From Acidimicrobiia bacterium (GTDB lineage: Bacteria; Actinomycetota; Acidimicrobiia; Acidimicrobiales; Aldehydirespiratoraceae): 58,126 nt of DNA. Numbering within the stretch: the first letter of the stretch is position 1; the number at the start of each line of letters is the position of its first letter. The notes beneath the pieces were generated by a model, which was given only the letters and a program-made list of their open reading frames with translations, made no database searches and was not told the origin of the DNA. The stretch lies in contig JAGWAO010000008.1 in assembly GCA_021296315.1 (NCBI GenBank), positions 1 through 58,126 on the forward strand. The letters run 5' to 3'. Position numbers and translations under genes: made by a program. Below are positions 16,147 to 24,252 of this stretch, one piece after another.

Positions 16147-17345
16147 GCGCCGAACACCGAGACCTGGATCACGTCGGGGAGCGCACGGACCGCGTCGAGC
16201 AGTCCCTCGCTGATGTCGCCGGCCACGTCGATGGTGGCCGCGGCGGCGACCGAGCCGGCGAAGATCTTGTTGCTCATGTTGGCCACGTTGAGGTTTCCGC
16301 CGCGCAGTTCCTCCAGGACCGAGGCGAGCACGCCGACCCGGTCGTAGTGGCGCACGCTGAGCGTGGCTGTGCGGTGGGGGGCCTGCTCGAGGTTCACGCA
16401 GTTGACGACGGCACCGGTGCGGTACTCCTCGATCACCTCGACGGCGCCCTCGGCCACGGCCTCCTGGGCCTGCCGGGTCGAGGCTCCGATGTGGTGGGTG
16501 GCGATGACCTTAGGGTGGCGGGCCAGCGCGGAGTCGACCGTCCCGGCGCTGGACGGGGGCTCGTCGGCGAATACGTCGATGCCGGCTCGCATGTCGGTCG
16601 AGTCGAGCGCGGCGATCAGGGCCTGCTCGTCGACGACTTCGCCGCGGGCGGTATTGATGAGCACGGCGTCCGGTCTCATGGCGCCCAGGAATCCGGCGTC
16701 GACCATACCTGCGGTGTGGGCGCCGCCGGGTACGTGCAGCGACACGATGTCGCTGGCGGCCAGCACCGAGGCCCGGTCGGGCAGGGCCAGCACGCCGATG
16801 TCGCTCATGCGCTGGCGCACGGGCCGGTCCCGCGTCTTGTCCTCGGTGACGACTCGGAGGCCGCAGGCGGCGGCCCGTTGCGCCACCTCCAGGCCGATGG
16901 CACCCATGCCGATGATGCCGAGCGTCGCTCCGTGCAGGCCGCGGGCCTTGCTATATGCCTTCTTGTTCCACTGTCCCGCCCTCACGTCGGCGGTGGCGGA
17001 GGCAATGTGGCGGTCGATGGCGAACATCAGCCCCAGCGTCAACTCGGCTACCGCTATGGCGTTGCGGCCGGGGACGTTGCACACGAACACGCCGAGCTCC
17101 GCAGCCCGGGCGCAGTCGATCGTGTTGGTTCCGGCGCCCGCTCGTACGACCAGTCCCAGGTCGTCGCCGGCCTCGATCGTCGCGGCCGTCACCCGCGTGC
17201 TGCGCACCACCAGCACGTCGAAGCCGGCGATGTGGTCGGGAAGGTCTTCGGCGGTGAGGGAGGGCTTCAACGCGCAGGTGTCGTCGCCGGCGCGCAGCCG
17301 TTCCACCGCAGTGTCGGACAGGCCGTCGGCGAACAGGATTCTCAT
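16143..17345 (-). CDS. serA: D-3-phosphoglycerate dehydrogenase-like (SerA)
   Basis: A 400-residue D-isomer 2-hydroxyacid dehydrogenase, NAD-dependent, expected to open serine biosynthesis by oxidising 3-phosphoglycerate. Seen: catalytic Arg in LINTARGEVVDEQAL, Glu in FADEPPSSAG and His in ATHHIGAST; the nucleotide motif GIIGMGAIGLEVA; and a C-terminal regulatory ACT domain from about residue 325 (TATLSVRHYDRVGVLASVLEELR). Start ATG 17345 overlaps the end of a reading frame from repeat copy D (ATGA). Faces folD across a 358-base regulatory region; serine feeds the C1-folate pool, so shared control is plausible. Confidence 0.88.
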   Translation of the reverse strand: MRILFADGLSDTAVERLRAGDDTCALKPSLTAEDLPDHIAGFDVLVVRSTRVTAATIEAGDDLGLVVRAGAGTNTIDCARAAELGVFVCNVPGRNAIAVAELTLGLMFAIDRHIASATADVRAGQWNKKAYSKARGLHGATLGIIGMGAIGLEVAQRAAACGLRVVTEDKTRDRPVRQRMSDIGVLALPDRASVLAASDIVSLHVPGGAHTAGMVDAGFLGAMRPDAVLINTARGEVVDEQALIAALDSTDMRAGIDVFADEPPSSAGTVDSALARHPKVIATHHIGASTRQAQEAVAEGAVEVIEEYRTGAVVNCVNLEQAPHRTATLSVRHYDRVGVLASVLEELRGGNLNVANMSNKIFAGSVAAAATIDVAGDISEGLLDAVRALPDVIQVSVFGA

Positions 17346-17413
17346 GCGGCTACCACCTCGGAACTCAAGCAGCGCAGCGAGTGGTGACGGCGACTTGCGA
17401 TGAGGCGGGGTGC

Positions 17414-17512
17414 TTCCCGCTCCTGTTCGCTGCGGTCACGGGCCGCTCGGGCCACGGCCTCGCTCGTTGCATTGCGAAGATCCTCATGATCGCCCCCATC
17501 CGCTCGGCCTCT
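17414..17512 (-). repeat. Dispersed repeat family 1, copy D
   Basis: Minus-strand copy: AGAGGCCGAGCGG at 17512-17500, then GAGGCCGTGGCCCGAGCGG and a core with two small changes (GTGACCGCAGCG, CAGGAGCGGGAA). Its reading frame SEAVARAARDRSEQERE continues without a stop to the serA start, where its TGA overlaps the serA ATG. Confidence 0.82.
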
Positions 17513-17541
17513 GGAGAGCGGCGATAGTACGCGGGCGGAAC

Positions 17542-17573
17542 TGGAATCGGAACAGTTCCGCATTCCGGAACGC
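17542..17573. promoter_or_regulatory. Palindromic operator upstream of folD
   Basis: Contains the perfect palindrome CGGAAC-A-GTTCCG (17548-17560), flanked by GGAAT on the left and ATTCC on the right, followed by CGGAACGC. The 26-base stretch 17548-17573 matches 24142-24167 upstream of fhs and the dimethylglycine dehydrogenase at all but four positions. Candidate binding site of a common C1-metabolism regulator. Confidence 0.6.
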
Positions 17574-17656
17574 TCATCGTAGGCCGGTGGGACGTAGCCT
17601 GTCTCGGGGCTCGACTGAAAGATCCGACGGTCTTGTCGCTTGCAGCAGGAGGAGAG

Positions 17657-17707
17657 ATGACCACCTATCCCACGCTGGGAGGCCGAGCGGGCTGGCGTCA
17701 CGGATGA
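17657..17707 (+). CDS. 16-codon leader ORF coupled to folD
   Basis: Starts with ATG directly after a strong ribosome site (GGAGGAGAG), encodes MTTYPTLGGRAGWRHG and ends with a TGA overlapping the folD ATG (ATGA at 17704-17707). The folD start itself has no comparable ribosome site, so folD translation may depend on ribosomes finishing this peptide. No run of one amino acid that would suggest classic attenuation. Confidence 0.5.
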   Translation: MTTYPTLGGRAGWRHG

Positions 17708-18588
17708 CTGAGCAGTTCGAGTTGACCGCGGGCGGTGCCGTGCTGATGAACGGCAACCGGCTCCGGGACGAGATCGTGGCCGAGCTCAACGCCGAGATCA
17801 CCGCGGCAGGCGGACCGGCGGTGTGCTTGGCCACCGTGCTGGTGGGCGACGACAAGCCCAGCCGCATCTACGTTCGCAACAAGCAGCGCAAAGCGGCCGA
17901 GGCCGCCATGGAGTCCCGGCACGTCGAACTCGGCGCCGACGCCAGCCAGTCGGAGGTGGAGGAGGCAGTCGGGGGTCTGGCCGCGGATCCGGGCGTGCAC
18001 GGCATCCTCGTGCAGCTTCCGCTGCCGGAGGGGCTGGATCCCGACACGGTCCTGGAGTTGATCCCGCCGGAGAAGGACGTGGATGGGCTGACGCCCAGGT
18101 CGATGGGCCGGCTGGTCAGGGGTCAGCGGGGTCATGTGCCCTGCACGCCGCTGGGGGTGATGCGCCTGCTGGACCGTTACGGGGTGGCGACTTCGGGCAG
18201 CCGAGCGGTGGTGATCGGCCGCTCGACGCTGGTGGGACTGCCGCAGGTGCTGCTGCTGGGTCGCAAGGGGGTGGACGCCACGCCCACTCTGGCCCACAGC
18301 CGCACCCCGGAGCTGCAGGAGGTGTGCCGACAGGCCGACATCATCGTCGCCGCCGCCGGCATGGCCCGTTTGGTGACTGCGGACTTTGTGCGACCGGGCG
18401 CGGCTGTGATCGATGTGGGGATCTCGCGCACGACCGACGGCATCGTCGGCGACGTGGACTTCGAGGCGGTGCAGGAGGTGGCCGGCGCAGTGACACCGAT
18501 GCCGGGCGGCACTGGACCGATGACGATCGCCTGCCTGCTGCAGAACACCCTGGCTGCAGCCCGCATGCTGGGAGCCTTCCCGGACTAG
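17704..18588 (+). CDS. folD: FolD: methylene-THF dehydrogenase/methenyl-THF cyclohydrolase
   Basis: A 294-residue bifunctional enzyme converting 5,10-methylene-THF to methenyl-THF with NADP+ and then to 10-formyl-THF. Family motifs are intact: YVRNKQRKA with the catalytic Tyr/Lys, VQLPLPEGL, PPEKDVDGL, the nucleotide loop GRSTLVGLP and PMPGGTGPMT near the C-terminus. I start at ATG 17704, overlapping the leader ORF stop. It is divergent from serA and shares an operator with the fhs region. Downstream are four 15-base tandem repeats. Central to the proposed methyl-group-to-formate route of this window. Confidence 0.95.
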   Translation: MTEQFELTAGGAVLMNGNRLRDEIVAELNAEITAAGGPAVCLATVLVGDDKPSRIYVRNKQRKAAEAAMESRHVELGADASQSEVEEAVGGLAADPGVHGILVQLPLPEGLDPDTVLELIPPEKDVDGLTPRSMGRLVRGQRGHVPCTPLGVMRLLDRYGVATSGSRAVVIGRSTLVGLPQVLLLGRKGVDATPTLAHSRTPELQEVCRQADIIVAAAGMARLVTADFVRPGAAVIDVGISRTTDGIVGDVDFEAVQEVAGAVTPMPGGTGPMTIACLLQNTLAAARMLGAFPD

Positions 18589-18591
18589 ACC

Positions 18592-18651
18592 GGTTCGGGC
18601 TAAGGCGGCTCGGGCCAAGGCGGCTCGGGCTTAGGCGGCTCGGGCTAGGCA
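18592..18651 (+). repeat. Four tandem 15 bp repeats after folD
   Basis: Units of the form GGCTCGGGCTAAGGC at 18592, 18607, 18622 and 18637, with one or two changes each, right after the folD stop. The last unit runs into the hairpin at 18645-18662. Confidence 0.75.
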
Positions 18652-18662
18652 GGCTTGCCTAG
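18645..18662. terminator. Hairpin between folD and the aldolase gene
   Basis: CTAGGCA-GGCT-TGCCTAG, a perfect 7 bp stem with a 4-base loop between convergent genes; it includes the TAG stop of the minus-strand aldolase gene. No U-tract. Confidence 0.4.
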
Positions 18663-19426
18663 TCGACCTTGAGGTGGCGGCGGATGGCCCAGTTGAAAAG
18701 GTCCCAGCCGTAGTCACTGAACACGATGTCGTCGCGGGAGGCCCGGGCGGCCTCGGCTGAGACGGGCAGACCGCGGCGGGCCTTCATCTGCACTTCGGCG
18801 ACGCGTTCCATCAGCACGAACCAGCCGAGGGCGTCGGCGGGACTGGTGCCGACGGTGAGAAGCCCGTGGTTGGCCAGGATGACGGCTCGGCAGTCGCCGA
18901 GAGCGACGGCGATGCGCTTGCCACCGTCGCAGGAGAGGATCTGGACCTCTTCATCGTCGAAGAGGGCGTGATCCTCGAAGAACAGTGTCGATTCCTGGGT
19001 GATGGGCTCGATCATGCGCCGCTCGGCCGCGAACGGGGTGCCCCAGGCGGTGTGCACGTGCGCGGCCGCGGTGACGTCGGGTCGGGCCTCATGGATGGGG
19101 TGATGGATGTGGTAGGCGGTGTTGTTGATGCGGGCGGGGCGACCGTCCTGGCCGGTGGCGCTGCCGTCCGGGGCGACCAGCACCATGTCTGAGGGTTGGG
19201 CCCGCTCGAAGGGGACCCGGTAGCGGAGCAGCCACATGTGGTCGGACCGCTCGGTGTCGCGGCAGGTGATGTGGCCGTCGCCGAGTTCGCCCCAACGCAG
19301 TGCAGCGAACAGCCGGTACGACGTGGCGAGGTCGTCCAGCAGCCGAGCCCGCTCCGCCGCGGGATCAGCCAGCACCGGCTCGACCGCCGGCCACCCGCCC
19401 TCAGCTGACCCGTGAGGCGAAGTCAC
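18659..19426 (-). CDS. Class II aldolase/adducin family protein
   Basis: A 255-residue zinc-dependent class II aldolase-like protein (RhaD/AraD/FucA superfamily), which cleaves or epimerises phosphorylated sugars or, in some branches, acts on other hydroxy acids. Zinc ligands are seen in AAAHVHTAWG (two His) and ANHGLLTVG (third His); HITCRD near residue 52 is typical of the adducin-like branch. Start GTG 19426. The stop lies in a hairpin facing folD. The upstream rmuC gene runs in the same direction 137 bases away. The exact substrate cannot be assigned. Confidence 0.85.
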   Translation of the reverse strand: MTSPHGSAEGGWPAVEPVLADPAAERARLLDDLATSYRLFAALRWGELGDGHITCRDTERSDHMWLLRYRVPFERAQPSDMVLVAPDGSATGQDGRPARINNTAYHIHHPIHEARPDVTAAAHVHTAWGTPFAAERRMIEPITQESTLFFEDHALFDDEEVQILSCDGGKRIAVALGDCRAVILANHGLLTVGTSPADALGWFVLMERVAEVQMKARRGLPVSAEAARASRDDIVFSDYGWDLFNWAIRRHLKVD

Positions 19427-19562
19427 GACACCATTCTGCCATAGGCCCGATCCGAATAGTCAGGGGTTGTCGCCGTCTCTCTATCGCTAGGCGCTGCGCT
19501 CATGGGGGCACGCGGGCGGTGCAGGACTGGACGCAGCGGAATGTGTCGTGGTGGGCTCGTTC

Positions 19563-20981
19563 TCAAGCGCTCCGCTTGTGGGGCAGCACGCTGCCTGGCG
19601 GGATGTCGGCCTCTGTCGCCGGGGCGGTCTCCTGCCCGCTCATCGCTCGCACAGTGGTCTCCACTGGCGCCAGTTCCGGTATGCGCCTGGCGTCGGACAC
19701 CGCCCCCAGGTCCTCAAAGCGCCGGGCCTGTGGCAGCACCCTGCTCTCGAGCGAGCCGACACCCTTGTTGTAGGCGGTGAGCGCTTGGTCGAGGCCCTTG
19801 CCCACACCGTGCATGTGCTCGGCGAAGGTCCGCAGGCGGCCATACAGCTCCTTGCCGAGATCCGCGATCTCCTGCGCGTTCTTCTGCATGTCCTGCTGCT
19901 GCCAGGCCAGTGCGACCGTTCGTAGGAACGCCAACAGAAGTCCGGGCGTGGCAATTAGCACCCTGTGCTCACGCCAAGCCTGCTCCCAGAGAGTCGGCTG
20001 CACCTTCATGGCCGCGTCAAGGATCGGGTCGGCGGGCACGAACATCAGCACGAAGTCCGGAGATCCCGCTACCGCGGCGTCGTAGTCCCGTTCGCTGAGT
20101 TCCTTGGCGTGTCTTGAGATAGCGGTCGCGTGGTTGGTCAGCAGAGCTAGCTCCCGGCGGGTGTCGTCGGCCTCGTGGGCCTTCAGGTAGTTCTCCAACG
20201 GGGCCTTCGCATCGATGACGACCTTCAACCCACCCGGCACGCTCACGACCGCGTCCGGCCGCGCCACGCTTCCCGGCACGGGCACGGTGTGCTGGGGGTA
20301 GTAGTCGATGTGCTGCTGCAAGCCCGCGAGCTCCAAGATGTTGCCAAGTTCCTGCTCAGCCCACTGGCCCCGGATGTTCGGCGAGCGCAGCGCCTCGCTG
20401 AGGCTTCCGGCAACCTTCTGCAGGGAGGCGACCTGGGTGGTCAGCCGCTCGTAGGCCCCCGTCCGCTCCTTCTCGATCTCGCCGGTGCGCTGACCCAGCT
20501 TCTCCAGACTCTCGCGGATGGGCCCGACGAGGCTGTCGATGGCCTCCGTGCGCTGTTCGAGCTCGGCCGCTGTGAGCTGTCGCTGGCTGTCGAACTGTTC
20601 CCTGGCCTGCTTGAGCAGGGTCTCGGTGCTCTCCTTGAGGACGCCAGCGGCCAGTCCCTTGAATTGATTGTCGAGCTGCGCGCGGGCAGCGGCCAGCTCC
20701 TCCGTGCGGGCCCTGTGGTCAGCCTTGACAGCTGCAAGCTCTGTCTGAGCGGTGACCAGTTCCCGGCGGGCCGAGTCGCGCTCTTGGCGAGCCGCGTCAC
20801 GCTCGTACCGGACTTGTTCCACCTCCCGCTCGCGTTCCTCCAACTGCACGGAGAGTCGAGTCAGCTCACCCGGGGCATCGATTGCCGGCGCCGAACGCCT
20901 GCGGAGCAGGAGCGCTACACCGCCGCCGACGATGATGCCGACAATGGTCGCCACCGCCACGATTGCTGCTGTCGGTTCCAT
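19563..20981 (-). CDS. rmuC: DNA recombination protein RmuC
   Basis: A 472-residue RmuC homologue, thought to limit DNA inversions at short inverted repeats by nuclease action. Order: an N-terminal membrane anchor (IVAVATIVGIIVGGGVALLL, residues about 6-25), a long coiled coil rich in Glu, Arg and Gln (about 35-190), then the RmuC nuclease-like domain with GQWAEQELGNILE, VVIDAKAPLENY and SPDFVLMFVP. I chose ATG 20981 so that the anchor is N-terminal; ATGs at 21011 and 21026 are alternatives. A GGGAGG lies upstream. The region before it is AT-rich for this genome and contains a decayed gene. Confidence 0.92.
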   Translation of the reverse strand: MEPTAAIVAVATIVGIIVGGGVALLLRRRSAPAIDAPGELTRLSVQLEEREREVEQVRYERDAARQERDSARRELVTAQTELAAVKADHRARTEELAAARAQLDNQFKGLAAGVLKESTETLLKQAREQFDSQRQLTAAELEQRTEAIDSLVGPIRESLEKLGQRTGEIEKERTGAYERLTTQVASLQKVAGSLSEALRSPNIRGQWAEQELGNILELAGLQQHIDYYPQHTVPVPGSVARPDAVVSVPGGLKVVIDAKAPLENYLKAHEADDTRRELALLTNHATAISRHAKELSERDYDAAVAGSPDFVLMFVPADPILDAAMKVQPTLWEQAWREHRVLIATPGLLLAFLRTVALAWQQQDMQKNAQEIADLGKELYGRLRTFAEHMHGVGKGLDQALTAYNKGVGSLESRVLPQARRFEDLGAVSDARRIPELAPVETTVRAMSGQETAPATEADIPPGSVLPHKRSA

Positions 20982-21092
20982 GAGCACGAACGTACCTCCC
21001 CCCTGTGACATCGCCCGGGATGCCATCGCCCTCTCGCCCTTGCAATAACATGAGAAATACTGTCAATAAATGTAGATTCAGGGATCTTGTAA

Positions 21093-21434
21093 GCCGACGG
21101 AGCGACAGGGTATGCCCTGTACCGGCCGGGCTCTGGGCCTCCTCGGCCCCGGCTGGAATACCGGATCTGCGGTCTCGATGGGGCGCTGCTCGCCCAGGTC
21201 GACCTCGCCTATCCCGCGCACCAGGTGGACATCGAGCTAGACAGCGTCCAGTACCACTTGAATCGTGAGTCCTTCGTCTCGGACCCGCCGCGGCGCAACG
21301 GTCTCACGGTCGCCGGCTGGAAAGTGCTGACGTTCACGTGGGACGACTACATCAATCACCCCGGCGGACTGTGCGAGGCCATCGCCGGCGCCTGCTTTGT
21401 CCCCTCCCGAACGCCCGAGGCGGCCGTTTCGAGG
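21093..21434 (+). pseudogene. Remnant of a DUF559-type endonuclease-like protein
   Basis: A plus-strand frame, open from just after a TAA at 21090, encodes a stretch recognisable as the C-terminus of actinobacterial DUF559/Vsr-like proteins: YRICGLDGALLAQVDLAYP, then ELDSVQYHLNRESF, DPPRRNGLTVAGW and VLTFTWDDYI. The N-terminal half of the usual protein is missing and there is no credible start or ribosome site, so it looks like a 5'-truncated relic. The preceding AT-rich stretch (21040-21090) shows nothing else I can name. Confidence 0.6.
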
Positions 21435-21449
21435 GGACGGCGGCGAGGG

Positions 21450-22325
21450 CTAGCCGCGGTGGGAGGACTGCCAGGTGACGGTGGGGGAGACCTGGTTGAA
21501 GGTGAAGACGTGCAGGCCGGTCACGCCGAGGTCGTCCAGAGAGGGGCTCAGGGCCATCAGGATGTGGTCGGGGTCGTAGTTGGGTGAGGTCATCAGCTTC
21601 GTGATGGCGGCCCGGTTCTTGCGGAGATACCGCAGCGACGGCCCCACGCCCAGGCGGGCGCCCATGGTGAGCAGCTTGGCCCGATCAACCACACCCGAGA
21701 TGCCCAGGTGGACGGGCAGCGTCAGCCCCGCGGCGCGCTCGGCCCGCAGCCATTGCTCGATCCGGTCGGGGTCGAAGCACATCTGCGTGCTGCAGTAGCC
21801 CTCGATCCCGGCATCGGTCAGCAACGCCTGCTTGGCGTGCAGGGCCTCATGCAGCACATCCTCGGCAATCAGCGGATGGCCGTGCGGATAGGCGGTCACG
21901 CCGATCGTGGTTAGCCCGTGGTCACACTCGAGCAGGTCCCGCAGGAACGAGGCCGCGTCCGGGTAGGCGCCGGGCGACTCCACATCGCCGCCGACCAGGA
22001 ACATCGTCGACACCCCGGTCGAGTGCAGCCAGGCCGCCAGTTCCGCCACCCGGGCCCGGTCCGGTGCCAGCCGGGCCGAGATGTGGGGGATGGCCTCGTG
22101 GCCCATCGCCAGAATCCGTTCGCTTATCTCGCAGGTGGCGTCCTGGCCCTTCACTGGGGACGCGGTCACCGACACCCGGGAACCCGGCGGCAGCGCCTCG
22201 AGGGCCTCATCGAGACTCTTGAGCGGTATGACCTCGAAGGTCAGCTGCTTGATGAGGTGAAGTCGGTGAAGCCGTGCCGCGAGGCCTTCGGCAGACAGGG
22301 GCGCGCGTCGGAGCTTTAGGGCCAT
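21450..22325 (-). CDS. metF: Methylenetetrahydrofolate reductase (MetF-like)
   Basis: A 291-residue FAD-dependent TIM-barrel enzyme interconverting 5,10-methylene-THF and 5-methyl-THF. Recognisable blocks are FEVIPLKSL near residue 30, VSVTASPVKG, PHISARL, FLVGGDVESPG, STQMCFDPDRIEQW and HVFTFNQVS at the end. Slightly divergent from E. coli MetF, as are many actinobacterial copies linked to demethylation clusters. It follows fhs on the same strand after 14 bases, so the two are almost certainly co-transcribed. In this setting it could either make methyl-THF or oxidise methyl-THF released by demethylation. Confidence 0.85.
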   Translation of the reverse strand: MALKLRRAPLSAEGLAARLHRLHLIKQLTFEVIPLKSLDEALEALPPGSRVSVTASPVKGQDATCEISERILAMGHEAIPHISARLAPDRARVAELAAWLHSTGVSTMFLVGGDVESPGAYPDAASFLRDLLECDHGLTTIGVTAYPHGHPLIAEDVLHEALHAKQALLTDAGIEGYCSTQMCFDPDRIEQWLRAERAAGLTLPVHLGISGVVDRAKLLTMGARLGVGPSLRYLRKNRAAITKLMTSPNYDPDHILMALSPSLDDLGVTGLHVFTFNQVSPTVTWQSSHRG

Positions 22326-22339
22326 CGTTGTCGACCGTC

Positions 22340-24043
22340 TCAGCTCAGGCCGACGATGTTGCCGTCGGCGTCGATGTCTATCCCTTTGGCGGCCGGCACC
22401 CGGCCCAGGCCCGGCATGGTCCGCATGTCGCCGCAGATCGGGTACACGAAGCCGGCACCCACCGACGCCCGCACCTCACGCACCGGGAGCGTCCACCCCG
22501 TCGGCGCGCCCTTCAGGGTCGGATCCGACGAGATCGACAGATGGGTCTTGGCGATGCACACCGGCAGGTTCCCGAACCCGGCCTCCGTGTAGGTGGCCAG
22601 CTGCTTGTCGGCAGTGCTGGAGTACTCGACCCCGTCGGCACCATAGACCCGGGTGGCCACTGTCTCGATCTTGGACTTCAGCGACGCATCGTCCGGGTAC
22701 AGCACCGCGAAGTCGCTGGGCTCCTCGGCCGCCTCGGCCACGGCCTCGGCCAGCGCCGCCGCGCCCCGCCCACCGTCGGCGAAGTGCGTCGTGACCGCCG
22801 AGCGGGCGTTGTACTCGGCCGCGATCTCGCCGATGGCGGCGACGTCGGCCGCGTTGTCCTCGGGGAACACGTTGATGGCCACCACCGGCGTGCAGCCGTG
22901 GATGCGCATGTTCTCGAGCTGCTTGCGCAGGTTGTCGCCGCCGGCGTGGACCTCGTCGGGGTTCTCGGCCAGCAGCGCCTCGGGCAGCGGCCGTCCGGCC
23001 ACGATCTTGTGCTTGCCCGAGTGGGCCTTCAGACCCCGCACGGTTGCCACCAGCACGGCCGCGTCGGGAGCGATCCCCGAGTAGCGGCACTTGATGTTGA
23101 AGAACCGTTCGGCGCCCATGTCGGCCCCGAAGCCCGCCTCGGTGAGCAGGAAGTCGGACGTGCGGATGCCGACCTGGTCGGCCACGATCGACGAGTTGCC
23201 GGTGGCGATGTTGCCGAACGGCCCGGTGTGCACCAGCGCGGGCGTGTTCTCCAGGGTCTGCATCAGGTTGGGCTTGATGGCCTCACGCAGGATCACGGCC
23301 ATCGACCCGGCCACGCCGATCTCCTCGGCGGTCACCGGGGTGCCGGCCTTGGTGTAGCCCACGACGATGCGGCCCAGCCGGGCTCGCAGGTCGTGGAGAC
23401 CGGTGCACAGCGCCAGCGCGGCCATGACCTCCGACGCGGCGGTGATGTCGAAGCCGGACTCCCGGGGCACGCCGTCGAGGCGCCCGCCCAGTCCCAGCGT
23501 GACGTTGCGCAGCGCCCGGTCGTTCACGTCCAGCACCCGGCGCCACGTGATGTTGTGAATGTCTAGGCCGGCTTCGTTGCCGTGGTAGAGGTGGGCGTCA
23601 ACCATGGCCGAGCACAGGTTGTGGGCTGCGGTCACTGCGTGCATGTCGCCGGTCAGGTGGAGGTTGAACAGCTCCATCGGCACAACCTGGCTGTAGCCGC
23701 CCCCGGCCGCGCCGCCCTTGATCCCGAACGTGGGGCCCATCGAGGGCTGGCGGATGGCGATGGTGGCGCTGCGTCCAATGTGCTGGAAGGCCTGGCCCAA
23801 CCCGACGGTGGTGGTGGTCTTTCCCTCTCCGAGCGGGGTGGGGGTGATGGCCGACACCACCACGTAGCGGGCCCGGGGCCGGCCGGCGTCGGCCAAGGCC
23901 CCGACCGCGTCGAGGCTCACTTTGGCCGCGCCCACGCCATAGGGCTCCAGCATCTCCGCCGGGATTCCAGCGTCGGCAGCGATCTCTTCAAGAGGCTTCA
24001 GGTTGGCCTGAGAGGCGATCTCCAAATCGGTCGGAAACGGCAT
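22340..24043 (-). CDS. fhs: Formate-tetrahydrofolate ligase
   Basis: A 567-residue 10-formyl-THF synthetase, which links formate and THF with ATP; run in reverse it yields formate plus ATP. The P-loop TPLGEGKTTTTVGLGQAF is near residue 65, followed by GPTFGIKGGAAGGGYSQV and LHLTGDMHAV. I start at ATG 24043, where the family N-terminus begins and GAAGGGG lies upstream; the longer frame is not Fhs-like. Forms an operon with metF and is divergent from the dimethylglycine/sarcosine dehydrogenase gene. With folD and the formate dehydrogenase it completes a methylene-THF to CO2 route. Confidence 0.95.
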   Translation of the reverse strand: MPFPTDLEIASQANLKPLEEIAADAGIPAEMLEPYGVGAAKVSLDAVGALADAGRPRARYVVVSAITPTPLGEGKTTTTVGLGQAFQHIGRSATIAIRQPSMGPTFGIKGGAAGGGYSQVVPMELFNLHLTGDMHAVTAAHNLCSAMVDAHLYHGNEAGLDIHNITWRRVLDVNDRALRNVTLGLGGRLDGVPRESGFDITAASEVMAALALCTGLHDLRARLGRIVVGYTKAGTPVTAEEIGVAGSMAVILREAIKPNLMQTLENTPALVHTGPFGNIATGNSSIVADQVGIRTSDFLLTEAGFGADMGAERFFNIKCRYSGIAPDAAVLVATVRGLKAHSGKHKIVAGRPLPEALLAENPDEVHAGGDNLRKQLENMRIHGCTPVVAINVFPEDNAADVAAIGEIAAEYNARSAVTTHFADGGRGAAALAEAVAEAAEEPSDFAVLYPDDASLKSKIETVATRVYGADGVEYSSTADKQLATYTEAGFGNLPVCIAKTHLSISSDPTLKGAPTGWTLPVREVRASVGAGFVYPICGDMRTMPGLGRVPAAKGIDIDADGNIVGLS

Positions 24044-24128
24044 CGTTGCCCCTTCTTTCGCAGCAGTCTTGCGCGGTTGCGGACACCGGCCGGGATGTTG
24101 GCGCGGCACCGCCCCCGAGGGTAGCTTG

Positions 24129-24167
24129 TCGTTCCGTATCCCGGAACGATTCCGCATTACAGAACGC
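24129..24167. promoter_or_regulatory. Palindromic operator between fhs and the dehydrogenase gene
   Basis: Two overlapping palindromes: TCGTTCC (24129-24135) with GGAACGA (24143-24149), and CGGAA-CGA-TTCCG (24142-24154), followed by CATTACAGAACGC. The 26 bases 24142-24167 nearly match the folD upstream site at 17548-17573. Suits a dimeric regulator controlling both divergent operons. Confidence 0.6.
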
Positions 24168-24252
24168 CGATGTGGCACCTGCCCCAAAGGCGGACGCCGC
24201 AGACTACATAAGATCCCAGTCCGGCTGGCATGGCAGCACAGGAGGAATGGTT

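Larger units (their letters stand above)
17346..17703. other. serA-folD intergenic region
   Basis: 358 bases between the divergent serA and folD genes. From left to right it holds repeat copy D (minus strand), a palindromic operator shared with the fhs locus, and a 16-codon leader ORF coupled to folD. I see no other gene. Confidence 0.8.

Noticed and set aside
24044-24252. Glycine or THF riboswitch before fhs or the dehydrogenase
   Set aside because: I could not find the conserved core or paired stems; the palindromic operator explains the visible structure better.
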